A stretch of DNA of 6,368 nt. Source: Candidatus Kuenenia stuttgartensis (GTDB taxonomy: Bacteria; Bacteroidota; Bacteroidia; Flavobacteriales_D; Crocinitomicaceae). The notes under the pieces were generated by a model. That model ran no database searches, was not told the DNA's origin, and saw only the letters and a list, made by a program, of their open reading frames with translations. The number at the start of each line of letters is the position of its first letter. Position 1 is the first letter of the stretch. The DNA lies in NCBI GenBank assembly GCA_943326025.2, contig CALPRR020000146.1, positions 1 through 6,368 on the forward strand, read 5' to 3'. Made by a program: the position numbers and the translations under genes. This document shows, piece by piece, positions 1 to 5,887 of this stretch.

Positions 1-65
1 GAACCTCCACACCTAATGGTACCACCCCCTCAAGATGGCATGTCTACCAGTTTCACCACGTGCGC
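1..65 (-). tRNA. tRNA-Leu (anticodon GAG), 3' end cut by window edge
   Basis: Read on the minus strand from 65, the sequence folds as a class II tRNA. The 5' acceptor strand is GCGCACG, followed by TG and a D-arm with GTG/CAT stem and the AAACTGGTAGA loop. The anticodon stem CCATC/GGTGG encloses the 7-nt loop TTGAGGG. The anticodon GAG lies at 29-31 and reads the leucine codons CUC and CUU; G37 is as expected for this isoacceptor. A long variable arm (ACC-ATTA-GGT, about 12-20) is typical of tRNA-Leu. The T-stem strand GGAGG and the first T-loop bases TTC are the last seen, so roughly 17 bases of the 3' end lie outside the window. The 3' acceptor strand therefore cannot be checked. Confidence 0.93.
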
Positions 66-79
66 GAATTTAATAGGCG

Positions 80-87
80 CAAATATA
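80..87 (-). promoter_or_regulatory. -7 promoter element of tRNA-Leu
   Basis: On the minus strand the octamer is TATATTTG, an exact match to the Bacteroidota -7 consensus TAnnTTTG. It ends 14 nt before the mature tRNA 5' end, which would give a leader of only about 8 nt. I see no clear TTG-type -33 partner at the usual 19-23 nt upstream. The assignment rests on the perfect -7 match and its position. Confidence 0.6.
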
Positions 88-124
88 ATTGAAATTATTT
101 ACCTAAACGGATTGATTTTAATAT

Positions 125-167
125 CAAAATTTTCAAATCCAAAATTTATCATTCAAAATTCAAAATT
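125..167. repeat. Short AT-rich direct repeats (CAAAATT x4)
   Basis: Four copies of CAAAATT lie at 125-131, 140-146, 154-160 and 161-167, in the spacer between the DUF4159 stop codon and the tRNA promoter. Runs like ATTCAAAATT are, from memory, common in flavobacterial intergenic DNA. No function is evident. There is no GC-rich hairpin that would make a convincing terminator for the upstream gene. Confidence 0.5.
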
Positions 168-173
168 TTAAAA

Positions 174-821
174 TCACTCCATAAACGCATACATCAAAAT
201 ATTTGCTCCCATTTGAAGTGCTTGCTTTCTTTTTTCAGGCGTATCATTATGAACTTGAGGATCTTCCCAGCCATCACTTAAATCTGTTTCATACGTATAT
301 AAACAAACTAGACGTCCATCGATGATTATACCAAAGGCTTGTGGACGTTTACCGTCGTGTTCGTGTATTTTAGGTAAACCACTGAAATCATATTTTTGAT
401 GAAAAATTGGATGATTAAAAGGTAACTCTACTAATTCAACAGCTGGAAATACTTTTTTCAATTCAACTCGGATGAATTCATTCATACCATAATTATCATC
501 AATATGAAGAAATCCACCACCCAATAAATATTTTCGTAAATTTTCTATTTCAGCAGCTGAAAAAACAACATTCCCATGACCTGTCATGTGAATAAAAGGG
601 TACATGAAAATATCTGGACTTCCAACTTCAACATAAGGAACATCTTTAGAAATATTGGTGTTTAAGTTTTGGTTGCAAAAAGAGATTAAATTTGGAAGGG
701 CAGAAGGATTTGCATAATAATCGCCACCTCCATTGTATTTCAACACAGCCAATTGATATGTACCTTGTGAGAATGAAACTAACGAAAAGATCGAAAAAAT
801 GCTAAATAATATATACCTCAT
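174..821 (-). CDS. DUF4159 domain-containing exported protein
   Basis: The product is a 215-aa protein of the DUF4159 family, whose biochemical role is not established. A signal peptide covers about residues 1-18 (MRYILF followed by a hydrophobic run ending SFS-Q), so the mature protein is probably periplasmic. Recognisable family blocks are KYNGGGDYY (28-36), YPFIHMTGHGNVVFS (74-88), a GGGFLHIDDNYGMN block (101-114), LPFNHPIF (133-140) and DGWEDPQVHND (183-193). DUF4159 domains resemble ThuA or glutamine-amidotransferase-like folds, but I see no catalytic triad I would assert. The ATG at 821 is chosen because it begins a clean signal peptide. The open frame continues upstream to 902, but that stretch translates a GC-rich palindrome and overlaps rsmE. 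The gene lies downstream of rsmE on the same strand and is probably co-transcribed with it. There is no Shine-Dalgarno sequence. Confidence 0.9.
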   Translation of the reverse strand: MRYILFSIFSIFSLVSFSQGTYQLAVLKYNGGGDYYANPSALPNLISFCNQNLNTNISKDVPYVEVGSPDIFMYPFIHMTGHGNVVFSAAEIENLRKYLLGGGFLHIDDNYGMNEFIRVELKKVFPAVELVELPFNHPIFHQKYDFSGLPKIHEHDGKRPQAFGIIIDGRLVCLYTYETDLSDGWEDPQVHNDTPEKRKQALQMGANILMYAFME

Positions 822-865
822 AATCAATAATTTAAAATCTAAAATTAAATAAATCCTACCCTTAA

Positions 866-883
866 TCCCCCTCCAAAGGGGGA
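866..883. repeat. GC-rich palindromic intergenic element (CCCCCT-CCAA-AGGGGG)
   Basis: CCCCCT (867-872) and AGGGGG (877-882) pair perfectly around the loop CCAA, and T866-A883 adds a seventh pair. It lies between the rsmE stop codon and the DUF4159 start and is strikingly GC-rich against its AT-rich surroundings. Similar CCCCCT...AGGGGG elements are, from memory, scattered between genes in many Bacteroidota. When read through they give a false peptide containing FPLWRGIKG, as here. Neither strand has a U-tract directly after the stem, so it is not a standard intrinsic terminator. It could be an mRNA-stabilising or attenuating hairpin, or a small dispersed repeat. Confidence 0.65.
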
Positions 884-888
884 AAAAA

Positions 889-1590
889 TTAAAGATTATC
901 AATCATTAATTTCGCTTTAACAACAGCATAAATCCCGGCTGTTTCTGTTCTTAAACGATTTTCTCCTAAAGTAATTGTTTTATAACCACTTTTCATTGCA
1001 AATTCGACTTCTTTTGTAGAGAAATCACCTTCTGGTCCAATCAATATTGGACAATTGTTGAATACAAAAATATCCTTCATCGCATTTTTCTCATTCTCAT
1101 AACAATGCGCCAGTAAACCTGATGGATGTGCTTGAATAAACGTATTAAAATCTGTTAATGTATTTAACTTCGGTAAATACATTCTTTTCGATTGCTTCAT
1201 TGCTGAAACCAAAATCTTCTCTAAGCGTTCATCTTTAATTTGCTTTCTTTCAGAATTATCACACAATAAAGGTGTAACTTCAGTTATTCCGATTTCAGTT
1301 GCTTTTTCTAAAAACCATTCCAATCGATCCATCATTTTAGTAGGAGCAATGGCAATATGAATTTCAGATGTTGGTTTTTCTTGAAATGTATGGTTTACTA
1401 TTTCAACTGAACATCTTTTCGGATTATCATCGATGATTTTCGTTTCAAATAAAGAACCATTTCCATCTAAAATCGCTACATCATCACCAATTTTCAAACG
1501 TAAAACTCTACAGATGTGTTTTGACTCTTCTTCACTTAAAGCGTGATTTTTCTTTGAAGATTCTATTGTTGGGTCGTAAAAAAGTCTCAT
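889..1590 (-). CDS. rsmE: 16S rRNA (uracil-1498-N3)-methyltransferase RsmE
   Basis: This 233-aa protein is a SPOUT-class, SAM-dependent methyltransferase that makes m3U1498 in helix 44 of 16S rRNA, acting on the assembled 30S subunit. The N-terminal PUA-like part contains HICRVLRLKIGD (25-36). The central segment APTKMMDRLEWFLEKATEIG (82-101) and QSKRMYLPKL (133-142) are family blocks. The C-terminal trefoil-knot SAM site is visible as LIGPEGDF (183-190) and LGENRLRTETAG (208-219). The length is normal for the family. The ATG at 1590 shares its A with the holA stop codon (TAATG), which implies translational coupling to holA and no separate ribosome site. The DUF4159 gene follows on the same strand. 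Confidence 0.96.
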   Translation of the reverse strand: MRLFYDPTIESSKKNHALSEEESKHICRVLRLKIGDDVAILDGNGSLFETKIIDDNPKRCSVEIVNHTFQEKPTSEIHIAIAPTKMMDRLEWFLEKATEIGITEVTPLLCDNSERKQIKDERLEKILVSAMKQSKRMYLPKLNTLTDFNTFIQAHPSGLLAHCYENEKNAMKDIFVFNNCPILIGPEGDFSTKEVEFAMKSGYKTITLGENRLRTETAGIYAVVKAKLMIDNL

Positions 1591-2588
1591 TAATGTAAAA
1601 GTCTAAATATCATTTCACGCATTAAATCACCTTGGGTAAAAGATGAATTTCCAATACCTTTTACTTTCAAATCAAATTCATGTAAAATTGCAATGTTCGC
1701 CGCAATCTTTTTTGCATTGTACACTTTAGCAGCATTCATATACTGATTTGCAACAAAAGGAGGGATTCCAAGCGCTGAAGCAATCACTTCTTTTGAACCA
1801 CCTTGAATAAAATGAATACGCATGATTTTCGTGAAGAAATTGAAAACCGTTGGGATAATCATCATCAAATCACCTGCTTTTGGATTGTGCTCGAAATAAT
1901 TGACAATCGTAAAAGCCTTTGGGACATCTCTAACAGCAATCGCATTCGTTAACTCAAAAGGATTGTAATCTTTAGAAATACCTATGTTTTCTTCAATATG
2001 AATATCATTGATCGTTGTACCTTTTTCAATCAAAAGACACAATTTATTCAATTCATTTGTTATTCGACTCAAATCATTCCCTAAAAACTCCGCTAACATT
2101 ATCGTTGCTTTTGAAGAAATATCATATTGTTGAGAACGAACATAACCAGCAATCCATTCAGCAACTTGATAATCACGAACCTTTTCAGATTTAAACATAA
2201 CACCATTTTTAGCTGCTGTTTTAGCTAGTTTTTTTCGTGTATCAAATGTTTTGTATTTGTAATTTATAACAAAAACCGTCTGATCGGAAGGTTGTTCTAT
2301 ATAAGATTCTAATTTGTCGAAATCCTTTAATTCTTGTGCTTCTTTCAATACAACTAATTTCCGTTCTGACATCATAGGATAACCCTTACATTCCGAAACA
2401 ATATTCAAAACTTCAGAATCTTTTCCATACATCAAAACCTGATTAAAGTCTTTTTCATGATCCTCTAATACATTATCAATCAAGGTTTTTGTTATTTCGT
2501 CAATAAAATAACCTTCTTCACCATGTAAAAAGTAAATCTTTTCGAATTTTTTATTCTCTATGTCTCGAATAATCGACTTATAATCCAT
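1590..2588 (-). CDS. holA: DNA polymerase III subunit delta
   Basis: This 332-aa protein is the delta subunit of the clamp loader, which opens the beta sliding clamp so it can be loaded on primed DNA. Visible blocks are YFLHGEEGYFIDEI (19-32), at the position of the degenerate P-loop, YPMMSERKLVVLKEAQ (70-85), FLGNDLSRITNELNKL (168-183) and KDYNPFELTNAI (206-217). The last lies where the AAA+-like domain joins the C-terminal helical collar. DLKVKGIG (306-313) near the C-terminus is also typical. The length is full for the family. It is the first gene of the minus-strand cluster and ends in TAATG, overlapping rsmE by one base. Its promoter should lie in the divergent spacer; the best -7 candidate is AATTTTTG near 2634-2641, a weak match. 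Confidence 0.95.
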   Translation of the reverse strand: MDYKSIIRDIENKKFEKIYFLHGEEGYFIDEITKTLIDNVLEDHEKDFNQVLMYGKDSEVLNIVSECKGYPMMSERKLVVLKEAQELKDFDKLESYIEQPSDQTVFVINYKYKTFDTRKKLAKTAAKNGVMFKSEKVRDYQVAEWIAGYVRSQQYDISSKATIMLAEFLGNDLSRITNELNKLCLLIEKGTTINDIHIEENIGISKDYNPFELTNAIAVRDVPKAFTIVNYFEHNPKAGDLMMIIPTVFNFFTKIMRIHFIQGGSKEVIASALGIPPFVANQYMNAAKVYNAKKIAANIAILHEFDLKVKGIGNSSFTQGDLMREMIFRLLH

Positions 2589-2766
2589 ACTGTAAAATTA
2601 AAAAATGAATTGAATATTATTTACATTTTAATACAAAAATTAGCTTTTAAATATCGTTTGATTTTTCATTTAGAATATATTACTTAACTGATTATCATAT
2701 AAACATTTAAATCATCATCATTAAAGTATAATTTAACTTATTATCAATTTAAATTTCTAAAAAATG
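2589..2766. other. Divergent intergenic spacer between holA and meaB
   Basis: This AT-rich spacer separates the minus-strand holA cluster from the plus-strand meaB operon and must carry promoters for both. I see no open frame, hairpin of note or RNA gene in it. On the minus strand AATTTTTG (2634-2641) could be a poor -7 element for holA. The meaB promoter core follows directly at its right end. Confidence 0.6.
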
Positions 2767-2774
2767 TATATTTG
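2767..2774 (+). promoter_or_regulatory. -7 promoter element of the meaB operon
   Basis: TATATTTG is an exact match to TAnnTTTG. It ends only 6 nt before the meaB ATG at 2781. With the usual spacing, transcription would start at or within a few bases of the start codon, giving a leaderless or nearly leaderless mRNA. The 14-mer TGTATATTTGTAAC (2765-2778) recurs exactly at 5878-5891 in the promoter of the HTH regulator gene. No convincing TTG -33 box is present 19-23 nt upstream. Confidence 0.65.
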
Positions 2775-2780
2775 TAACGA

Positions 2781-3833
2781 ATGATGAACGAAGAACAATT
2801 AAATAATTGGTTAAATAAACGAAAGGAAAGAAGAGAGCAATTAAATGCTGCTGATTTACTTTCAAAAATGCGTTTACAAGAAATGAGCGCATTGAGTACT
2901 GCTATTACATTATTAGAAAGCACTAGAAAAGACGATCAAAAAATTGCAAGTGAATTAATCAATCTTTCTCTTCCTTATTCAGGAAATTCAATAAGAATAG
3001 GTATTACAGGAGTTCCGGGTGTTGGGAAAAGTACTTTTATTGAATCTTTCGGAAAAGTATTATTAAATGCAGGTAAGCGAATTGCAGTCTTAGCAATAGA
3101 TCCAAGTAGTGAATTCAGTGGTGGAAGTATTTTAGGAGACAAAACAAGAATGGAAGAGTTGTCATTAATGGACAATGTTTTTATTCGTCCTTCTCCTGCT
3201 GGAAAAACGTTAGGTGGAGTTGCCCGAAAAACAAGAGAAAGTATTCTTTTGTGTGAAGCAGCTGGATTTGATCTTATTTTAATAGAAACTGTTGGAGTAG
3301 GTCAATCTGAAACGATGGTTCATTCAATGGTTGATTTCTTTCTATTACTGATGCTGGCCGGTGCTGGAGATGAATTACAAGGAATCAAACGTGGAATTAT
3401 GGAAATGGCGGACTCTTTGGTAATCACGAAAGCTGACGGCGATAACATTCAAAAAGCAAAATTAGCCAGTCGTGAATATCAAAATGCGATGCACTTATTT
3501 CCACCAAATCCAAATGGATGGATCGCAAAAGCAATGACGTGTAGTTCTGTTCAAGGAGAAAACTTAGAACAGGTCTGGCAAACAATAGAATCTTTTGTTA
3601 ATCAAACAACTTTAAATGGTTGGTTTTCAAAGAAAAGACATATTCAAGATAAATTTTGGTTTCAAGAGACGTTGAAAGATTTAATTTTGGACCGATTTTT
3701 TCTAGACGAAACAAATGAACATGAAATTGCACAAGCAGAATCTGATGTGATTGATGGTAAAATTTCGTCTTTTCAAGCTGCGGAAAATGTATTTCAAACG
3801 TATATAAATAAACAAAATGGAACAAAACTTTAA
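2781..3833 (+). CDS. meaB: Methylmalonyl-CoA mutase-associated GTPase MeaB (ArgK family)
   Basis: This 350-aa cytoplasmic G3E-type P-loop GTPase belongs to the MeaB/ArgK family, which protects and reloads B12-dependent methylmalonyl-CoA mutase by gating cofactor exchange. After a helical N-terminal arm, Walker A is GVPGVGKST (77-85). The switch I-type block IDPSSEFSGGSILGDKTRM spans 106-124. Walker B/G3 is ETVGVGQSE (169-177), and the base-recognition motif is TKAD (216-219) followed by GDN. The more common form is NKxD, so Thr replaces Asn here. The C-terminal part (about 270-345) would be the dimerisation arm. ATG codons stand at 2781 and 2784; I take the first, and the choice changes one residue. 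The next gene overlaps its 3' end by 17 nt. No mutase gene is visible, so the partner must be encoded elsewhere. Confidence 0.95.
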   Translation: MMNEEQLNNWLNKRKERREQLNAADLLSKMRLQEMSALSTAITLLESTRKDDQKIASELINLSLPYSGNSIRIGITGVPGVGKSTFIESFGKVLLNAGKRIAVLAIDPSSEFSGGSILGDKTRMEELSLMDNVFIRPSPAGKTLGGVARKTRESILLCEAAGFDLILIETVGVGQSETMVHSMVDFFLLLMLAGAGDELQGIKRGIMEMADSLVITKADGDNIQKAKLASREYQNAMHLFPPNPNGWIAKAMTCSSVQGENLEQVWQTIESFVNQTTLNGWFSKKRHIQDKFWFQETLKDLILDRFFLDETNEHEIAQAESDVIDGKISSFQAAENVFQTYINKQNGTKL

Positions 3834-4026
3834 GATCGAAGGAGAATACATTGAATTAATCCAACTTTTAAAAGCAATTGGATTAGCCCAAACTGGCGGA
3901 CATGCCAAAATGATTGTTGATGAAGAGATGGTCGTTAGAAACGGAGATTTAGAAACGAGAAAACGTGCAAAATTAATTCCCGGAGACATTATTCAAGTTT
4001 TAGACAATAAAATAATTTTAGAATAA
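3817..4026 (+). CDS. S4-domain RNA-binding protein (YbcJ-like)
   Basis: This 69-aa protein is essentially one S4 RNA-binding domain, similar to the YbcJ/RlbA type of small S4 proteins. The family blocks are GEYIELIQLLKAIGL (9-23), the TGGHAKMIVDE helix (26-36), then VVRNGDLETRKRAKLIPGD (39-57), and a closing beta strand IIQVLDNKIIL. The S4 fold binds structured RNA such as rRNA or tRNA; the exact target of these stand-alone proteins is not established. It starts inside the last codons of meaB (17-nt overlap, different frame), and the Gly-rich exported-protein gene begins one base after its stop. The three genes are therefore probably one transcript. The overlap suggests translation coupled to meaB. 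Confidence 0.9.
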   Translation: MEQNFKIEGEYIELIQLLKAIGLAQTGGHAKMIVDEEMVVRNGDLETRKRAKLIPGDIIQVLDNKIILE

Positions 4027-4027
4027 A

Positions 4028-5329
4028 ATGAAAGCTATAATTACATTAACATTTTTATTAGTGTTTTTCAATATATCTCATGCGAAAAAAGTCACTGATA
4101 TTAGTTTTGAAATCGATTCGTCTTCATTTGGGGTTTCGAATAGTATAGGAATTAAAGTAATATTAATTCATAAAAGAGGGAATCCGACAGTTTTAAAACC
4201 AAATGAAACTTCAATGAAATGGCGTAAAGTTCGAGTTACTTCTGATCATTTTATTGGTTTTAATCAAGGGATATTAAGTTTTAACCAAGGAAATATAACT
4301 CCAAGTAACAACACTATGAACATTGAAGTTTCATATGATGGGAAACATAGCTATAAACAAACGATTCGCTTACCATATGTTAAAGGGATGATTTTGCTTT
4401 CGAATTATATATTTGCAAACGAACTAAAACCTTTGGAGTACGAATTAATTTTTAGCAACGGTAAAACAGCTGCTCCAAATGAAAAATTATTTACAGAAGC
4501 AAATTTCTTGAATGTTTCAGCAAAAGAAGTAGAAATGATTGGTTCATCTATTCAAATGAAAATTAGTGAACCTGCAACAACTGAAACTGTCAAATTAATT
4601 CTAAAAAGTAGATTAACAAATCAACTATTAGGAGAAAAATCTTTAATTATAGATTATCCAACAACTTGTCAAATTTTAGCTTCAGGTTCAGATGGCTATA
4701 ATGGCACGAGCGGAAATCCAGCTAAAAACTACTCGGAAAATGGTTTACCAGGAACAAATGGAGAAAACGGAACAAATGCATTAGATGTTAAAATAGTAGC
4801 CAAAGTTCGCAAAGTAAACCAAACTTCATTTGTTTCAATTCACTCGTATTTATCAAATGGTAAAAGCAATATTTATTTAATTAAATATATTGGTCAACCG
4901 ATTATTATCAAAGCTAACGGAGGAAACGGAGGAAATGGTGGAATAGGAGGGAAAGGCTCTGATGGATTGATTGACTCAACTAAAAATATCAACTCTCCGA
5001 ATGGTGGAAATGGAGGTAACGGTGGAAATGCAGGTCACGGAGGAAATGCTGGTAAAATCTCTTTTGTTTTTGATAATACATCGGGAGATATATCAAATTT
5101 ATTTACAGTAGAAAATCACGCTGGTTTACCTGGACAAATTGGTCTTGGAGGAAAAGGTGGAAAAGGAGATAATAAAAAAACAAAACTTATCGGAACAATC
5201 TTAAAAGTAAAAGATGGTTTTAGTGGAACAAATGGCCAAGCTGGAATCAGTGGTAAACCTGCCGAAATCGTTCCAATCAAGTTAATAACCATTGAAGAAT
5301 GGAATAAACTAGTCAACACAGGGATTTAA
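4028..5329 (+). CDS. Secreted protein with collagen-like Gly-X-Y tracts, function unknown
   Basis: The product is a 433-aa protein I cannot assign to a named family. A Sec signal peptide is clear at residues 1-19 (hydrophobic run TLTFLLVFF, cut after SHA). Residues about 20-215 are Ser/Asn/Lys-rich with alternating beta-strand patterns, suggesting one or two beta-sandwich-like domains. From 220 on, Gly-X-Y tracts alternate with short beta-like segments. The tracts are 220-231, 239-250, 298-313 (GGN GGN GGI GGK), 326-342 (GGN GGN GGN AGH GGN AG), 366-380 and 397-411. Proline is rare, so a polyglycine-II bundle is as plausible as a collagen triple helix. The only cysteine is Cys214, just before the first tract. 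No transmembrane anchor, lipobox or type IX sorting domain is evident. It is the last gene of the meaB operon, 1 nt after the S4 gene and upstream of a strong terminator. Confidence 0.85.
   Translation: MKAIITLTFLLVFFNISHAKKVTDISFEIDSSSFGVSNSIGIKVILIHKRGNPTVLKPNETSMKWRKVRVTSDHFIGFNQGILSFNQGNITPSNNTMNIEVSYDGKHSYKQTIRLPYVKGMILLSNYIFANELKPLEYELIFSNGKTAAPNEKLFTEANFLNVSAKEVEMIGSSIQMKISEPATTETVKLILKSRLTNQLLGEKSLIIDYPTTCQILASGSDGYNGTSGNPAKNYSENGLPGTNGENGTNALDVKIVAKVRKVNQTSFVSIHSYLSNGKSNIYLIKYIGQPIIIKANGGNGGNGGIGGKGSDGLIDSTKNINSPNGGNGGNGGNAGHGGNAGKISFVFDNTSGDISNLFTVENHAGLPGQIGLGGKGGKGDNKKTKLIGTILKVKDGFSGTNGQAGISGKPAEIVPIKLITIEEWNKLVNTGI
4919..4966 (+). repeat. Degenerate 9-bp tandem repeat encoding Gly-Gly-X
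   Basis: This in-frame run reads GGA GGA AAC, GGA GGA AAT, GGT GGA ATA, GGA GGG AAA, GGC TCT GAT, GGA. It encodes residues 298-313 of the secreted protein. The copies differ mainly at third codon positions, which suggests selection on the Gly-X-Y protein pattern rather than a fresh DNA expansion. Confidence 0.75.
5000..5053 (+). repeat. Six-copy 9-bp tandem repeat encoding Asn-Gly-Gly
   Basis: Six consecutive 9-bp units of the form AAY GGN GGN encode residues 325-342 of the secreted protein. Units four and six carry Ala for the first Gly, and unit five carries His for Asn. Synonymous variation between units (AAT/AAC, GGT/GGA) indicates an old repeat held by protein-level selection. Tandem units of this size could still change copy number by slippage. 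Confidence 0.8.
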
Positions 5330-5355
5330 AAAATTGAATTAACTTTCAGATTATG

Positions 5356-5386
5356 AAGCACTTTCGAAAGAGAGTGCTTTTTTTTT
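5356..5386 (+). terminator. Intrinsic terminator of the meaB operon
   Basis: The stem AAGCACTTTC (5356-5365) pairs with GAGAGTGCTT (5370-5379) over 10 bp, with one G-T wobble. The loop is the stable GNRA tetraloop GAAA (5366-5369). An uninterrupted T-run reaches 5386. It lies 26 nt after the stop codon of the Gly-X-Y protein and is the only strong terminator seen for the three-gene operon. Confidence 0.92.
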
Positions 5387-5490
5387 ATGTTTTTTTTAAA
5401 AAAATTATTTCATTTGTAACTTTATTTTTTGTAAATTAAAGTATTGAAAATAAATGATTTGATTTTAATTGATTAAATGATTAGGTGCTG

Positions 5491-5535
5491 TTTGGTTATA
5501 CAAAATAAAAATATTTTAATTTTTTTGTAACCAAA
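5491..5535. promoter_or_regulatory. Dyad-symmetric element upstream of the 65-aa gene
   Basis: TTTGGTTA (5491-5498) and TAACCAAA (5528-5535) are perfect 8-bp inverted arms. Further matching positions inside the interval (5500, 5502-5505 and 5509-5511 with their mirror positions) give 16 of 22 symmetric pairs. The right arm overlaps a TTTGTAAC motif (5524-5531). It lies about 50 bp before the small gene and has no U-tract of terminator type after it. An operator or a 5'-UTR hairpin are both possible. Confidence 0.4.
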
Positions 5536-5581
5536 AATGAATACTTCACGTTAAACGAGGTGTATAGTAAATTTTAACGAT

Positions 5582-5779
5582 ATGAACTTTATACAGGAAA
5601 ACATGATAAATAATTCAATTAAATTAGCTTATTATAAGTTAAATAGACACAAAGAACTTGGAATGCAAAGTAACTTAAATGTATTTGAAGTTGCAGAATT
5701 AATGGATACGATTAAAAGAGGAGATGCAGTTAAAAATCAACAAGCTTTACCTATCTTTTATAATGTGTATTCTAATTAA
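5582..5779 (+). CDS. Small hypothetical protein, 65 aa
   Basis: I do not recognise this protein. It is polar, with no signal peptide, membrane segment or cysteine, and looks mainly helical. A central segment with VFEVAELMDTIKRGDAV (36-52) is amphipathic. A second ATG at 5603 would give 58 aa and has AGGA four bases upstream, so the true start is uncertain. The gene stands alone, with a terminator closing the previous operon at 5356-5386 and its own terminator at 5802-5829. That makes a dedicated transcript likely and supports its being real. TAAATTTT (5568-5575) is the nearest -7-like octamer but lacks the final G. Confidence 0.65.
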   Translation: MNFIQENMINNSIKLAYYKLNRHKELGMQSNLNVFEVAELMDTIKRGDAVKNQQALPIFYNVYSN

Positions 5780-5801
5780 TTGATTGATATATAAATATTT
5801 G

Positions 5802-5829
5802 AAAGGAGTCTTCGTGACTCCTTTTTTTT
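5802..5829 (+). terminator. Intrinsic terminator of the 65-aa gene
   Basis: AAAGGAGTC (5802-5810) pairs perfectly with GACTCCTTT (5816-5824) across the 5-nt loop TTCGT. A run of eight T begins in the stem and ends at 5829. It is placed 22 nt after the stop codon. Confidence 0.92.
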
Positions 5830-5848
5830 GTTTGTAAACATTTGTAAC
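5829..5848. promoter_or_regulatory. Putative regulator-binding site upstream of the HTH gene
   Basis: The 12-mer TGTTTGTAAACA (5829-5840) has 5-bp inverted arms TGTTT/AAACA. It abuts ATTTGTAAC (5840-5848), which is identical to the left arm of the palindrome at the HTH gene start, 43 bp downstream. The repetition of the same half-site in one short spacer suggests protein binding, but this is inference. Confidence 0.35.
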
Positions 5849-5879
5849 AATAAATAAATCAACATTAGTAATTAATTTG

Positions 5880-5887
5880 TATATTTG
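5880..5887 (+). promoter_or_regulatory. -7 promoter element of the HTH regulator gene
   Basis: TATATTTG matches TAnnTTTG exactly and predicts transcription starting near 5893. It is embedded in the left arm of the palindrome at 5883-5911, so a protein bound there would block RNA polymerase. The frame also offers a TTG at 5877, but that codon lies upstream of this element and cannot be the start of the product of this promoter. Confidence 0.6.

Noticed and set aside
866..883. CCCCCT/AGGGGG hairpin as an intrinsic terminator
   Set aside because: No U-tract follows the stem on either strand. On the minus strand the sequence continues ATTAAGGG.
822..902. Upstream extension of the DUF4159 gene to an ATG at 902
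   Set aside because: It overlaps the end of rsmE, translates a palindromic repeat, and would bury a clear signal peptide that begins at the ATG at 821.
3598..3989. Minus-strand open frames opposite the meaB end and the S4 gene
   Set aside because: They run antisense to two well-supported genes with recognisable families and have no recognisable protein content.
4919..5053. Repeat block as a CRISPR array or non-coding satellite
   Set aside because: The units are 9 bp, in frame, without spacers, and vary at synonymous positions. They are a protein-coding Gly-X-Y repeat.
5116..5319. Minus-strand open frame rich in Pro and Phe
   Set aside because: It is the antisense shadow of the Gly-X-Y coding tracts, where Gly codons read as Pro on the other strand.
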